Source: CBDDDW01 sp965226805 (GTDB taxonomy: Bacteria > Chloroflexota > Dehalococcoidia > Lucifugimonadales > JAGWBF01). Taken from it: a stretch of 64,000 bases of DNA. The notes below the pieces were generated by a model that searched no databases, was not told the DNA's origin, and was given only the letters and a program-made list of their open reading frames with translations. The stretch spans positions 62,001 to 126,000 of the forward strand of contig CBDDDW010000028.1 of assembly GCA_965226805.1 (NCBI GenBank), given 5' to 3'. A program made the translations under genes and the position numbers. The first letter of the stretch is position 1. Every line of letters begins with the position of its first letter. This document shows positions 1 through 9,087 of this stretch, piece by piece.

Positions 1-354
1 GAGATAATTGTGTTCGATCCCCTTGGGGCGGATCAGATAGAGAAGATCGTCGATCTGATGGCCGCGGAAGTCCAGAAGCGGTTAACTGACCGGGGCATCA
101 CATTTGAGCTCACCGCGGGGGCCAGGAAGTGGCTTGCCGGCGAGGGGTTCGACCCTACCTTCGGCGCCAGGCCGCTCCGCAGGGCCGTCCAAAGGCATCT
201 GGAGACCCCCATCGCGAAGGCGATATTAGCTGGAGAGTTTCAGGCGGGCGACCACATTTTGGTGGATGGCGGTCCTCAGGGACTGGAGTTGAGCAAGACT
301 GGCGATGGTGGCCCGGATGGTACCAAGAAACCCAAACGCAAGGTTCACGTATAG
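1..354 (+). CDS. Clp ATPase (ClpC/ClpB type), C-terminal fragment
   Basis: The reading frame is open from the first base, so this is the 3' end of a longer gene that begins outside the window. The 117 visible residues match the D2 small domain of Hsp100 unfoldases: the IVDLM helix, the RGI segment, the GARPLRRAVQR signature (the sensor-2 arginine region) and the LAGEF..GD ending. These ATPases thread proteins into a peptidase or out of aggregates in the cytosol. The ending is more like ClpC than ClpB, but the N-domain and middle domain that would decide are missing. The tail after GDHILVDGG is Gly/Lys-rich and not conserved. The next gene is on the same strand but more than 300 bp away. Confidence 0.9.
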   Translation, partial: EIIVFDPLGADQIEKIVDLMAAEVQKRLTDRGITFELTAGARKWLAGEGFDPTFGARPLRRAVQRHLETPIAKAILAGEFQAGDHILVDGGPQGLELSKTGDGGPDGTKKPKRKVHV

Positions 355-462
355 GCATCAGAACACGGCCGGGGACAAACTGTCAGAAGGCGTCGGTGCC
401 CTTCGCCGTCAGCGGAGCATTTTTGTAAGGGGGACGCATGCGTCGCCTGTCTCGGAAGTCCC

Positions 463-600
463 TTCTCCCCTGGCGGGAGAAGGTCAGGATGAGGGGGTAT
501 CGACGAAAGTCGGAACCTCGCTATCTAGAAATGACTATTACGGGGCCTATGAGAGGATCACCCTCACCTTAATCCTCTCCCATCAAAGGGAGAGGAAAGA
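463..600. repeat. Dispersed CTCTCCC/GGGAGAGG palindromic repeat pair
   Basis: Two copies of a short palindrome lie in the gap after the Clp gene in opposite orientation. At 463-500 TTCTCCC pairs with GGGAGAA and is followed by GGATGAGGG. At 557-597 CCCTCACC is followed by CCTCTCCC pairing with GGGAGAGG. A related copy is at about 58250-58290. The rest of 355-692 shows no gene that I can support. Confidence 0.55.
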
Positions 601-692
601 AACCAGCGCTCCTTCACAGTAGTTATGAGACCGGCTTCATGCGTCGCCCATATCGGACTGGTTTCTCACCCCACGCATGTCAATTCTAGCCC

Positions 693-1578
693 ATGCACGA
701 GGTAGCACTGTTGCAAGAGGGATACGTCGATGTGCCGACTCCTTTCGCTCGGGATGACATCAGCGCGGCGGAAGGCGGGCCTGGTCCCCTGTCCGGAGGG
801 GCAGACTCCCTGGGCGCTGGGGAAGTCGGAGTAAGGGTCCACTACGTTACGGAGTGAGAGGGGCCAGTGGCGGTGCTGGTCCACGGAGTGGGTGCGTCCT
901 CGGTTGTCTGGCGCGAGAACATCAGCGCGTTGGGCGTACCCACGCCGTGTATGCCGTGGACCTGCCCGGCCACGGTAAGTCCAATAAGCCGAGGGACCTG
1001 GATTACGGTGCCGTGTCTGGCGCCCACTTCCTCGCCAGATTCATGGATGTCTTGGGGGTGCGGAGTGCGACTCTCATAGGGAACTCTGCCGGCGGCCTCG
1101 TGGCTGCTTTGTGTGCGCTGAGCTACCCGCAGCGCGTGGAAAGGCTGGTCTTGGTGGATACGGCGGGTCTGGGCCGTGAGATATCCTGGTTCTTGCGTTT
1201 GGCTTCGCTGCCCTTCGTTGGGGAGTTGCTCCATACTCCCAACATTCGTACCACCCGGAACCTGATCAAGAGCACGTTCTACGAGCCCCGGTCCGTGAAC
1301 GACGATGTAGTGAAAGAGATGGTAGCGATCCGGAATCTACCTGAGGCGAAAAGGGCAGTGCTGAAGGCCTTACGATCTGCAATCAGCCCGCTGGGGCTGC
1401 GGAAGCCGATGATGATTCTCCAGCGATTGCGAGGGCTGGAGAAGCCCCTTCTCCTGGTCTGGGGAAGAGAGGACAGGATCATCCCCGTCTCCCACGCCTA
1501 CAGGGCTGCTAGAGTCCTGCCCCACTGTGAATTACACGTGATTCCCCATTGCGGCCACTGGCCCCAGATGGAGAGGCC
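693..1578 (+). pseudogene. Alpha/beta hydrolase, broken and truncated by an IS
   Basis: The gene encodes an alpha/beta-hydrolase-fold protein: HG oxyanion region (VLVHGVGAS), DLPGHGKS, the nucleophile elbow GNSAGG, the acid region LVWGREDRIIP and the catalytic His in HCGHW. It is broken three times. An in-frame TGA lies at 855-857, where homologues read a sense codon just before the HG motif. A missing G in the GGG run at about 932-934 shifts the frame between SALG and RTHAVYAVDLPG. The last residues (after MERPQ) come from the inserted IS3 element that begins at 1579, so the natural C-terminus is lost. The start at 693 is the first ATG in the frame and has no clear ribosome site. Substrate cannot be inferred. 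Confidence 0.75.
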
Positions 1579-1595
1579 TCAAGTGGACCCCATCA

Positions 1596-2532
1596 TCAGG
1601 ACAGCGGTGAGGCTAAAATAAGAGAGTCTACCGCTGGGGTGTCTCGTAAACCTTCATCCGATTGTAAGGCTTGTGGATGTTCCAGTAAACACCTTTGTGG
1701 GCTCACTGCTTGGAACACCTGACCCCGGTGACCGATAGCCCAGGGCTTGATGGGGCCGCTCTTGGTTGTAGAAGGCCAGATAAGCCCCAATCCCCTTTCT
1801 GGCCTCAGTCCCATTTTGGTATGCCTTCAGGTACACCTCCTCGTACTTGATGCTGCGCCACAGCCGTTCCACGAAGACGTTGTCCATGCACCGGCCCCTG
1901 CCGTCCATGCTCACTTGAACGCCTTGCGCCAGCAGCATGCTGGTGAAGGCCTCGCTGGTGAACTGGCTGCCCTGGTCGGTGTTGAAGATCTGTGGCCGAC
2001 CCTTGCTCAAGGCCTCTTCCAGAGCCGCAACACAGAAGTCTACCTCCAGGGTGTTGGACAGCCGCCAGGCCAGCACGTAGCGGCTGTGCCAGTCCATGAT
2101 GGCCATCAAGTAGAGGAAACCCCGAGCCATGGGTATGTAGGTGATGTCGGTGGCCCACACCTGGTTGACCCGGTTGATCTCCAGCCCCCTGAGCAAGTAC
2201 GGATAGACCTTATGCCCTGGGTTTGGCTTGGTGGTGTTGGGACGCCGGTAGATGGCCTCCAGGCCTATCAGCTGCATCAGCCGGCGGACCCGCTTGCGGT
2301 TGACCTGGTGTCCGTGATTTCTGCGCCAGGCAGTCATCCTTCTGGAGCCGTAGAAAGGTGTCTTCAGGTACTGTTGGTCTATGAGGGCCATCAACTCCAT
2401 GTCCTCGGCGCCGGCCTCGGTTGGCAGGTAGTACAACGAGGAGCGGCTGATACCCAGCAAGGCGCACTGGCGCACCAGAGACAGCTTCGGTTCTTCTCGG
2501 TCAATCATGGCCCGGCGTTGGGACCGGCTCAC
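1596..2532 (-). pseudogene. IS3-family transposase OrfB, 3' frameshifted (copy 1)
   Basis: This is the DDE integrase subunit of the IS3 element. An HTH_21-type N-terminal region (GISRSSLYYLP) precedes the rve catalytic core with WATDITYIP (first Asp), NTDQGSQFTS (second Asp) and the YNQERPHQALGY ending. Relative to the 311-aa protein of the second copy, an extra C in the run at about 1723-1727 shifts the frame after ALGYRSPG. The catalytic core is intact, so only the last 40 or so residues change and activity may survive. The start overlaps orfA by 4 bp. Confidence 0.85.
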
Positions 2533-2813
2533 AACCCGAAGCTCCGTGACAAAAAATCCCGTTCCACCTTGAGCTGCCCAATCTGTTGGTAGAGCTGGGC
2601 AGTGAGGACCTCTTGGTCCTTCTCCTGGCGTCCAGCACCATTTTCAAAGAGGTGCGGCGCCCCCTGAGTCAAGGCCTTCTTCCAGGCATGGATCTGGCTC
2701 GGGTGGACTTCAAACCGGCTGGCCAGCTCTGCAATGGTGTGCTCCCCCTGGAGCGCGGCCAAAGCCACTTTGCCCTTGAAGACTGGGCTGTGCTTCTTAC
2801 GTGTTTGCTTCAT
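2529..2813 (-). CDS. IS3-family transposase OrfA (copy 1)
   Basis: This 94-aa HTH_Tnp_1-type protein binds the IS ends. It shows the usual N-terminal basic stretch and helix-turn-helix (TIAELASRFEVHPSQIHAWK) and a C-terminal leucine-rich coiled coil (QLYQQIGQLKVERDFL) used to pair with OrfB. The stop overlaps the orfB start by 4 bp. It differs from copy 2 by one residue (Ile versus Thr in GEHT.AELA). Confidence 0.88.
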   Translation of the reverse strand: MKQTRKKHSPVFKGKVALAALQGEHTIAELASRFEVHPSQIHAWKKALTQGAPHLFENGAGRQEKDQEVLTAQLYQQIGQLKVERDFLSRSFGL

Positions 2814-2933
2814 GTCCTGCTCCTTCTTTCCGTCCTATTTTAGGAGCGGGACTCTCTCTTAGCCACCTGTCCGAATTTTGGGGACCACCTCAATCAACGG
2901 TGCTAAAGGTTGAGGGAGCTAAGCACTCAGTCA

Positions 2934-3068
2934 ACTTAAACTGATATAAATGTCATTCTGAGCGAAGCGAAGAATCTGGGGTGGTCGTGGGTAACCCCTC
3001 CCCAGATTCTTTGGTTGCTGAGCTCCCTCAGAATGACATGCTATCGAAATCTTGTTGAGAAGAAACTA
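2934..3068. repeat. MITE-like inverted repeat element, copy A
   Basis: A 130-bp element with internal dyad symmetry. GTCATTCTGAG near the left end is answered by CTCAGAATGAC near the right end, and GAAGAATCTGG by CCAGATTCTT inside. It is about 90 percent identical to the reverse complement of 21224-21356, which shows that it is a dispersed element and not a local hairpin. A decayed relative is at 9553-9660. It has no coding capacity. It fills most of the gap between IS3 copy 1 and the FAD oxidase gene. Confidence 0.75.
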
Positions 3069-3081
3069 GTGTGCCGCCACT

Positions 3082-4480
3082 CTAAAACAGCTTCCCGGGG
3101 TTCATGATGTTGCGGGGGTCCAGGGCGTGCTTTATCGCTACTGCTGTGTCATAACCCACGCCCATCTCCCTCGGCAGCAGGTGCGCCAACTTTATCCCGA
3201 CCCCGTGACAGTATTCCATGGTCCCACCCATGTCCTGGGCCAGGGACAAGCACTTCATCCACCGCCTCCGCCAGATTGTCGATGGCGTCTTCTGTCACCC
3301 TTCCGGACGGCACCAGGAGCATGGAGAACAGCTCGGGTTGCGTCCAGATAGCGAACTCCACTACCCTCACCCTTCGCTTTGACAAAAGCTCTTCGCAACG
3401 GCGGCGGTATTCCAGCACCTTTGACACTGGAAGCGCCATATGGAGGTAGTCGAAGGCTCTCCTGCCGCGCCGCCAGAGAACCTCGCGGGGCTGGCCGAGC
3501 ATCTCGTTCCGGTACCATTCGCCGGTCTGGTGGCGCGTCTTCCAGTATTGTAACGCCTGGGCCTTTCTCAGCGGCATGCCCCCGGAGTTACGACAGACCT
3601 GCAACGAGCGTCGCCTCTGAGCCGAGACCATCTCCTTATATCCTTCGTACATCATGATGAGATACAAGGCTTTCGACCGCCCGGGTCCATATTCTTCCGT
3701 CAGGTCCACCAGGCTCGGCCTCAACCCCAGGGCGAATAGCTCGGCCACGGCTTCGAAACCCTGGTCGAAGGTATCGAAGCCGATGGCCGCGAAAGAGCGG
3801 GATTCGGGAACGCGGAATACTCGCAGTGTCGCCTTGGTAATGATCCCAAAAGCTCCCTCGGAACCGATAAACAAGTGGTTGAGGTTGGGTCCTGAGGAGT
3901 ACTTGGGTACAGAACGGGTGGTCAGGACGCGGCCATCGGGCAGCACCACTTCGAGGCCCAATACCTGCTCGCCCATAGGGCCGTAGGCGGCGGCACGATA
4001 TCCGACGCCGTTCGTGGATATTGCGCCCCCCACCGTGGCTATTGGTACGCTCCAAGGGTCGTGTCCAAGCATCAGGCCGTGGGGCGCCAGTGCTTCTTCA
4101 AGCTCGGCCAATACCACACCCGACTCTACCAACACTGTCCTGTCGGTCTCGTTGATCACCAATACCTTGTTGAGACCCCTTAGGTTGAGGGCTATTCCGC
4201 CACATACCGGGACGGCTCCACCCATGACTCCTGTGCCTCCTCCGTAAGGCACGACGGGAACCCGGTGCGCAGCCGCGAGGCTTACCACTTCCACGACGTG
4301 CCGCACCGACCTGGGTGTGACCACAACGTCCGCGATTCTCTGAAGGCTGGCGGCCGCTTTGTAGGCCCTCAAGGGGGTCAGGGCATCGGTTGAATAGCGC
4401 TCTAGGTCCTCTCTTATCGTGGAGAGGTTGGCTTTTCCGACGGCCCGCGACAGGGATTCAACCAGTACCGTCTCCACCAT
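3082..4480 (-). pseudogene. FAD-linked oxidase (GlcD/D-lactate dehydrogenase type), frameshifted
   Basis: The protein is a PCMH-type FAD-binding oxidoreductase that oxidises a 2-hydroxy acid such as glycolate or D-lactate. The FAD site is clear (VVPYGGGTGVMGGAVP, then ATVGGAISTNGVGYRAAAYG, then GSEGAFGIITKATLRV). The C-terminal FAD-oxidase domain should end in a conserved PRNIMNPGKLF, and that ending is encoded at 3082-3255 but in another frame. A single-base indel near 3255-3262 joins the two, giving about 465 aa in total, the normal family length. Without correction the reading frame ends in an unrelated tail at 3149. It is last in the minus-strand run cysS/membrane protein/oxidase. An assembly error is as likely as decay. 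Confidence 0.8.
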
Positions 4481-4533
4481 GTCTTCCCTCGCCCTTGGAC
4501 GAACAGTTCATTTAACGCGCAGTGCCCAAGGTG

Positions 4534-5280
4534 TTAAGTTTGTTTCGCACGCCCAAAATTACCCCAACCTAGAATGCGCCTGATAATCAGCAGCGCGGCC
4601 GCTAGGAAGACGGTGGATGCCAGTATCTCCGAGGTCTCCTCGATCCAGATCGCGATGCTGAACCAGGTGAATGGACCGACAGATCCCATGTGGACGAAGT
4701 AGGTCATTTCGAAGAACTCGGTGATTAGCGCCAGGGCCCAAAGGCCAATGGCCGCTATGCCTAGTCTGAAAGTTACCTCGGACCTGCGCCTCTCTTGAAA
4801 CAGCACCCACAGAATCAGAAGGCCAATTCCGATGAAGACCGGGGCCAGAACAACCTCCCAGAGAGCCGGGGTGAGGTCATAGTGCATAATCCTGTCCTGA
4901 ATGCCCAGCTCTTCGAAGACCAGTCTTGAGCCTCTCTCATGGAGCTCCAAAGCCTCGTCTAACGAGAGATAAATAAAGGAGAGGGCGCCAAAAAACCAGA
5001 CGGGCAGGTAGTCTATCGTCTCTGCAGGTTGGTGCCGGTGTCTTAGACCCACGCCAAATATGTACAGGAAGATCAGCGCTACGCCACATAGGATGCCACT
5101 GTGTAGATATGTGGGAAGACTTCCTTCGTCGCCAAGGGACCAGGTGGTGGGGACATCGAAAATGTTGGCGACTATGAGTAGTGCTTCTACTAGGAACAGG
5201 GCGCTCAGACCCCACAGTACCAAATTGTCCGGTACGGTGCGCTCGGTTGGAGATGCTATTCGCCTTATGAGTGCTTCCAC
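4534..5280 (-). CDS. Multipass membrane protein of unknown function
   Basis: This 248-aa protein has about six hydrophobic segments (for example LVLWGLSALFLVEALLIV, GILCGVALIFLYIFGVGL, ALWEVVLAPVFIGIGLLILW and a final STVFLAAALLII). An acidic motif, SLDEALELHE, lies between segments 3 and 4. A second acidic patch (EFFEMTYF, then WIEETSEILAS) lies near the end. The E/D/H residues at membrane borders might bind a metal or substrate, but I do not recognise the family. The first 16 bp overlap the end of cysS, so the two are probably cotranscribed. Nothing suggests a link to tRNA charging. Confidence 0.7.
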   Translation of the reverse strand: MEALIRRIASPTERTVPDNLVLWGLSALFLVEALLIVANIFDVPTTWSLGDEGSLPTYLHSGILCGVALIFLYIFGVGLRHRHQPAETIDYLPVWFFGALSFIYLSLDEALELHERGSRLVFEELGIQDRIMHYDLTPALWEVVLAPVFIGIGLLILWVLFQERRRSEVTFRLGIAAIGLWALALITEFFEMTYFVHMGSVGPFTWFSIAIWIEETSEILASTVFLAAALLIIRRILGWGNFGRAKQT

Positions 5281-6629
5281 TCTGTGCCCTGGGGCGTGTC
5301 CTCCAGTGATACTCCCAGGTCTGCGAGTCCGGCGCGTATGTTATCAGCCAGGGCGTATTGTCCGGCGACCCTGAGCTCCGACCTGATGTTGACAAGGAGC
5401 TCGACGAACGCCTTCGAATCTCCCTCGGACCCTCTATCGGAGCCGCGGAAGGTGAGTCCCAGTATGTCTCCCAGCTTTCTCAGAAATTCCTGGGCTTTAC
5501 CGACTCCGTTGCCGGACTCCCTCGCCTTATTTATCTCCCGGGCGAGGTCGAAGAGGGCCGCAAGGGCCTGGGAGGTGTTCAGGTCCGAGTCCATCGCCTG
5601 AATAAACCGCGCCTCGAAGGGATGCGGGTCTAGAGGGTCCTCTTTCTCCGGGACCGGAGCTTCCCTCAAGGCGTTGCGAAGGCGTTCGGCCCCCCTCTCA
5701 GTAGCCGCCACGCCTTCTTCGCTATAGGTCAGGGGGCTGCGGTAATGGGAGTTCAGAAAGAAGATGCGAACGGCATCGGAGCTGTAGCGTTTTAGCACTT
5801 CACCCACTGGCACAAGGTTACCTAGGGACTTGCTCATCTTCTCGTCTCCCATGTTCAGGAGACCGTTGTGTACCCAATACCGCGCAAAGGGCGCTTTGCC
5901 GGTGTAGGCCTGGCTCTGTGCCGTCTCATTCTCGTGATGAGGAAAAACAAGGTCCAGGCCGCCGCCGTGAATGTCCAGGGTCTCGCCCAGGTATTTCAGA
6001 GACATGGCGGTGCACTCAATATGCCAGCCGGGCCTACCCTGCCCCCACGGGGTGTCCCAGGCAGGCTCTCCTTCCTTCCCCGTTTTCCACAGGGCGAAGT
6101 CCATCGGGTTCTCTTTGCCGGGGCTCACTTCGACTCTAGCCCCTGCGAGCATCCCTTCCAGGGTGCGATGGCTCACGTCGCCGTAGCCCGGGCTGCTGGC
6201 GACCCGAAAATACACGTCACCTCCGGAGACATAGGCGTAACCCTTTTCAATGAGGGACTCGATTACGCTGATGATGTGAGGTATTTCCTGGGTTGCCCTG
6301 GGGTAGAGCCCAGCCGGCGTTACGTTGAGTTGCTCCATGTTGGCCATGAACTCATCCACATACCGCTCTACGAGCTCCTGCGGACGGATCCTCTCCTCTT
6401 GTGCTTTCTGAATGATCTTGTCGTCTACATCGGTGAAGTTCTGTACGTAGTCGACGTCGTAGCCGAGGAAAGTCAGATAGCGGAGCAGGACGTCGAAGAT
6501 CACGTAGCTCATGGCGTGACCCATGTGGCAGGGCGCGTAAGGGGTGATCCCGCACACGTACATCTTCACGCGGTCGCCGACGGGCACGAACTCGTGCTCC
6601 TCTCTGGTGCGGGTGTCGTACAACCTCAT
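5265..6629 (-). CDS. cysS: Cysteinyl-tRNA synthetase
   Basis: The 454-aa class I synthetase activates cysteine with ATP and loads it on tRNA-Cys in the cytosol. The zinc-ligand Cys opens the protein (MYVCGITPY), followed by the HIGH-type motif CHMGHA near residue 35. The second metal region lies around GWHIECTAMS and HHENETAQ, and the KMSKSLGN signature is near residue 262. The DALR-like C-terminal helical region follows (ALFDLAREINKA). Length fits the family. The start overlaps the ispF stop by 4 bp (ATGA), and ispD-ispF-cysS is an order found in many bacteria. Confidence 0.96.
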   Translation of the reverse strand: MRLYDTRTREEHEFVPVGDRVKMYVCGITPYAPCHMGHAMSYVIFDVLLRYLTFLGYDVDYVQNFTDVDDKIIQKAQEERIRPQELVERYVDEFMANMEQLNVTPAGLYPRATQEIPHIISVIESLIEKGYAYVSGGDVYFRVASSPGYGDVSHRTLEGMLAGARVEVSPGKENPMDFALWKTGKEGEPAWDTPWGQGRPGWHIECTAMSLKYLGETLDIHGGGLDLVFPHHENETAQSQAYTGKAPFARYWVHNGLLNMGDEKMSKSLGNLVPVGEVLKRYSSDAVRIFFLNSHYRSPLTYSEEGVAATERGAERLRNALREAPVPEKEDPLDPHPFEARFIQAMDSDLNTSQALAALFDLAREINKARESGNGVGKAQEFLRKLGDILGLTFRGSDRGSEGDSKAFVELLVNIRSELRVAGQYALADNIRAGLADLGVSLEDTPQGTEWKHS

Positions 6630-7138
6630 GCCGTGCTCTCCAGCAAGGCCACCGCATAGGCGGCCATACCCTCTTCCTTCCCGACGAAGCCCAAGTGGTC
6701 CGTTGTAGTCGCCTTGACGCTCACTCGGCTCACCGGAACGGATACGGCCGCCGCGATCTTCTCCCGCATGGCCGAAATGAAAGGGCTCAGGGTGGGCTTT
6801 TGAGCCAACATTGTAGCATCTACATTTTCGATCCGCCAGCGCGCCGTGGGGGCATCACTGGGCTGCGGTGTCCCATGGTAAAGCAGCTCGGCGACGGCAG
6901 ACAGCAGCCCAAGGCTGGAGGCGTTCTTGAGACAGGGGTCGCTAGAGGGGAAGTGAGTGCCATTGTCGCCCAAGCCGGCGGCGCCAAGCAGGGCGTCCAT
7001 GATGGCATGCACCAGAACGTCCCCATCGCTGTGGCCGTCGAGCCCTCTGTTGAACGGCACCTCGACCCCACCCAAGATGAGAGGCCGGCCCTTCGTTAGA
7101 GGGTGGGCATCGAATCCTATGCCTACCCGCGATGTCAC
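6626..7138 (-). CDS. ispF: 2-C-methyl-D-erythritol 2,4-cyclodiphosphate synthase
   Basis: IspF closes the cyclic diphosphate in the MEP isoprenoid route, releasing CMP. The zinc ligands are visible in GIGFDAHPL (Asp and His) and in the DGHSDGDVLVHAIMDALLGA signature (His). The later substrate region KATTTDHLGFVGKEEGMAA is also typical. The 170-aa length is a little above the usual 157 because of an insertion around YHGTPQPSDAPTARW, which is not conserved. The gene follows ispD with an 89-bp gap that contains a palindromic repeat and overlaps cysS by 4 bp. Confidence 0.95.
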   Translation of the reverse strand: MTSRVGIGFDAHPLTKGRPLILGGVEVPFNRGLDGHSDGDVLVHAIMDALLGAAGLGDNGTHFPSSDPCLKNASSLGLLSAVAELLYHGTPQPSDAPTARWRIENVDATMLAQKPTLSPFISAMREKIAAAVSVPVSRVSVKATTTDHLGFVGKEEGMAAYAVALLESTA

Positions 7139-7175
7139 AATGGCCCTCCAGGAATTCTGATTGAGGATGGCGCAG

Positions 7176-7203
7176 GTAGGGGCGAGGCATGCCTCGCCCC
7201 TAC
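7176..7203. repeat. 28-bp perfect palindrome (GTAGGGGCGAGGCA family)
   Basis: GTAGGGGCGAGGCA is followed at once by its exact reverse complement, in the ispD-ispF gap. Related copies occur at 58367-58393 (with GTCGAGG) and, decayed, at about 45515-45535 and 45700-45722. It could form a cruciform or a strong RNA hairpin, but there is no T-run. I read it as a dispersed repeat family of this genome. Confidence 0.75.
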
Positions 7204-7227
7204 AATTGCAAGATCATACGGCGGGGG

Positions 7228-8004
7228 TTAGCTCACCTCGCTTGGCGAGGGGGACGCCCTCCGGTTCTTGAGGTGGAGTTCGGCGTAGGCTAGGTCTTCG
7301 CTCGTGGTGACCTTGAGGTTATTGTACGAACCAGGGTACACCTTCACCTTGTGGCCCATGGCCTCAACCAGGGAGGCGTCATCCGTGGCAGTATCCGGCC
7401 CTTCGCTTGAGCGGTGGGCCTCGACCAGCAGGTCGTACCGGAAGACCTGCGGCGTCTGCACCATCCAAAGGGCATTACGGGGTGGGGTGTCTACGACCAG
7501 GAGTTCTTCCGAAACGGTCTTGATCGTGTCCTTGGCCGGTACGGCGGCCACCGCGGCCCCGGTCTCCCGTGCTGCCTCCACTCCGCGCTCCAGCAGCTCA
7601 GCGTCGATGCACGGGCGTGCAGCGTCATGAACGGCCACCCAAGGGGATGAAGCGAGCTGTTTCAGCCCCAGTCGGACGGAGTCCTGGCGCCTCTGGCCAC
7701 CCGCGCATAGGGTTGTCCGGTCGCCCCAGCCGCGCTCTTTGGCGATAGCCCGTCCTAACTCCACCTTGTCCGGAGCCAACACGATGACCATGGCGCCGAC
7801 AATCGGGCTGGCTAAGAAGGTTTCCACCGCATGGACGATAAGCGGTAGGCCCAAAAGGGGGGTGAAGACCTTGTCGATCCCGGCCATCCGGCGGCTCGCC
7901 CCGGCGCCGACCACGATTACGCCCACTAGTTCGCGATCCTCTGGATGGGTCCGCAGGCGTCGCTCGGCGCCTGTGGAACCCGTGGGCAGAGGTGTCTCTG
8001 GCAT
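7228..8004 (-). CDS. ispD: 2-C-methyl-D-erythritol 4-phosphate cytidylyltransferase
   Basis: IspD transfers CMP from CTP to methylerythritol phosphate in the MEP pathway. The nucleotide-binding N-terminus is recognisable (VIVVGAGASRRMAGIDKVF, with the Gly-rich loop followed by Arg and the catalytic Lys). VAVHDAARPCID and AAVPAKDTIKTV are family signatures, and LWMVQTPQVFRYDLL and DDASLVEAMGHKVKVYPGS complete the substrate site. The roughly 25-residue N-terminal leader before LVGVIVVGAG is not conserved, so the real start may be further in. The gene lies 3 bp downstream of the PIN-TRAM gene, as is common in Gram-positive and Chloroflexota genomes. Confidence 0.93.
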   Translation of the reverse strand: MPETPLPTGSTGAERRLRTHPEDRELVGVIVVGAGASRRMAGIDKVFTPLLGLPLIVHAVETFLASPIVGAMVIVLAPDKVELGRAIAKERGWGDRTTLCAGGQRRQDSVRLGLKQLASSPWVAVHDAARPCIDAELLERGVEAARETGAAVAAVPAKDTIKTVSEELLVVDTPPRNALWMVQTPQVFRYDLLVEAHRSSEGPDTATDDASLVEAMGHKVKVYPGSYNNLKVTTSEDLAYAELHLKNRRASPSPSEVS

Positions 8005-8007
8005 ATA

Positions 8008-9087
8008 TTACCGCGTTTTGGGTTGTGCGAAAATTATGCGTCCCGCCGAGGTCTGCAGTATCCGAATAACCGTAACTTCCTGGAGGCTGTTCAAATAACG
8101 GCGGCCTCCTTCAACCACAATCATCGTACCGTCGTCCAGGAACCCGACGCCCTGGCCTACTTCCTTCCCTTCCTGGACAATGTTCACCGCCAGATCTTCA
8201 CCGGGTAGCACCAGGGGCTTTAAGGCGTTGGCGAGCTCGTTGACGTTGAGCACCTTTATACCCTGGACATCCGCTACCCTGTTCAGATTGAAATCCGTGG
8301 TCAGGATAGTGGCCTTCATGGATTTGGCTAGCTTGACGAGCTGCCTATCCACCTCCATGCCGTTGGCGATATCCACGTCGAGTATCTGTAAAGGTATTCC
8401 CGCGTCCTTTCGTAGCCTCCCCAGCACCTCAAGGCCTCTCCGTCCCCGAGTCCTTCTCATTGAGTCGCTGGAATCGGCTATATGACGTAGCTCATCCAGC
8501 ACAAACCCGGGGATAATCAGGGTACCTTGAAGAAAGCCAGTCTCGCCGATGTCGGCGAGACGGCCGTCAATTATCGCACTGGTATCCACCAATATCCTTC
8601 CATTAGCAGAGGCCCCGGCCGAGGAACCGAGGGCACCCCGTGGCATTACCCCCCGCACGGCGGCTTCCCGTTGCGCACCCAGCCACAGTCCGAGGGCGCC
8701 CAGGGAGAATGAGATGATCAAGGGAATACCCCAGCCGAGCCATCCTTCCAGGTTGATCAGCGGTATCGAGATTAGGACCGCGATCACCAGCCCCACTACC
8801 AACCCTCCGGTGGCCGCCATCAGGGTTGAGGCTGGGATTTGATTCAACGTGTTCAGGCCCTTGCCCAGCGGCTTGAAGACTGCGTAGGGCATCGCCAGGG
8901 CGCCTAGCAGTACACCACCGAGGGTGAAGGCCAGTCCCCAGGGAATATATCCGGCCTCATCGGACGTGCGGCTGGAAATGAGCTCGCCGAGCTGCCAGCC
9001 GGCCACTCCCAAAGCTACGGCGCCGACCAGCGCCTTTACGAAGCCCCAGGCCACCCGAATACCTCCGACGCGCTCACCATCGGACAT
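8008..9087 (-). CDS. PIN and TRAM domain membrane protein (YacL family)
   Basis: The 359-aa protein has four N-terminal transmembrane segments (roughly residues 12-145). A PIN nuclease-fold domain follows from about residue 163 (ILVDTSAIIDGRLADI, later ILTTDFNLNRVA). The final 60 residues form a TRAM RNA-binding domain (GEDLAVNIVQEGKEVGQGVGFLDDGTMIVVEGG). PIN acidic residues are present (DTSAIIDGR; TTDFN), so metal-dependent RNase activity is plausible, but the role of this family is poorly known. Its position next to ispD-ispF is conserved in many Firmicutes and Chloroflexota. Confidence 0.92.
   Translation of the reverse strand: MSDGERVGGIRVAWGFVKALVGAVALGVAGWQLGELISSRTSDEAGYIPWGLAFTLGGVLLGALAMPYAVFKPLGKGLNTLNQIPASTLMAATGGLVVGLVIAVLISIPLINLEGWLGWGIPLIISFSLGALGLWLGAQREAAVRGVMPRGALGSSAGASANGRILVDTSAIIDGRLADIGETGFLQGTLIIPGFVLDELRHIADSSDSMRRTRGRRGLEVLGRLRKDAGIPLQILDVDIANGMEVDRQLVKLAKSMKATILTTDFNLNRVADVQGIKVLNVNELANALKPLVLPGEDLAVNIVQEGKEVGQGVGFLDDGTMIVVEGGRRYLNSLQEVTVIRILQTSAGRIIFAQPKTR

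Larger units (their letters stand above)
1579..2892 (-). mobile_element. IS3-family insertion sequence, copy 1
   Basis: The element is nearly identical to the one at 26311-27623, which fixes its ends. Terminal inverted repeats read TCAAGTGGACCCC on the left and, on the other strand, TGAGGTGGTCCCC on the right. It carries orfA and orfB overlapping by 4 bp, as usual for IS3 elements that make OrfAB by frameshifting. It is 1 bp longer than copy 2 because of an extra C near 1725. The flanks (GGCC on the left, ATCA on the right) show no target duplication, unlike copy 2. Confidence 0.88.

Noticed and set aside
1747..2592. 281-codon plus-strand open frame, repeated at 26478-27323
   Set aside because: Antisense to the IS3 orfB in both copies; its conservation only reflects the IS duplication.
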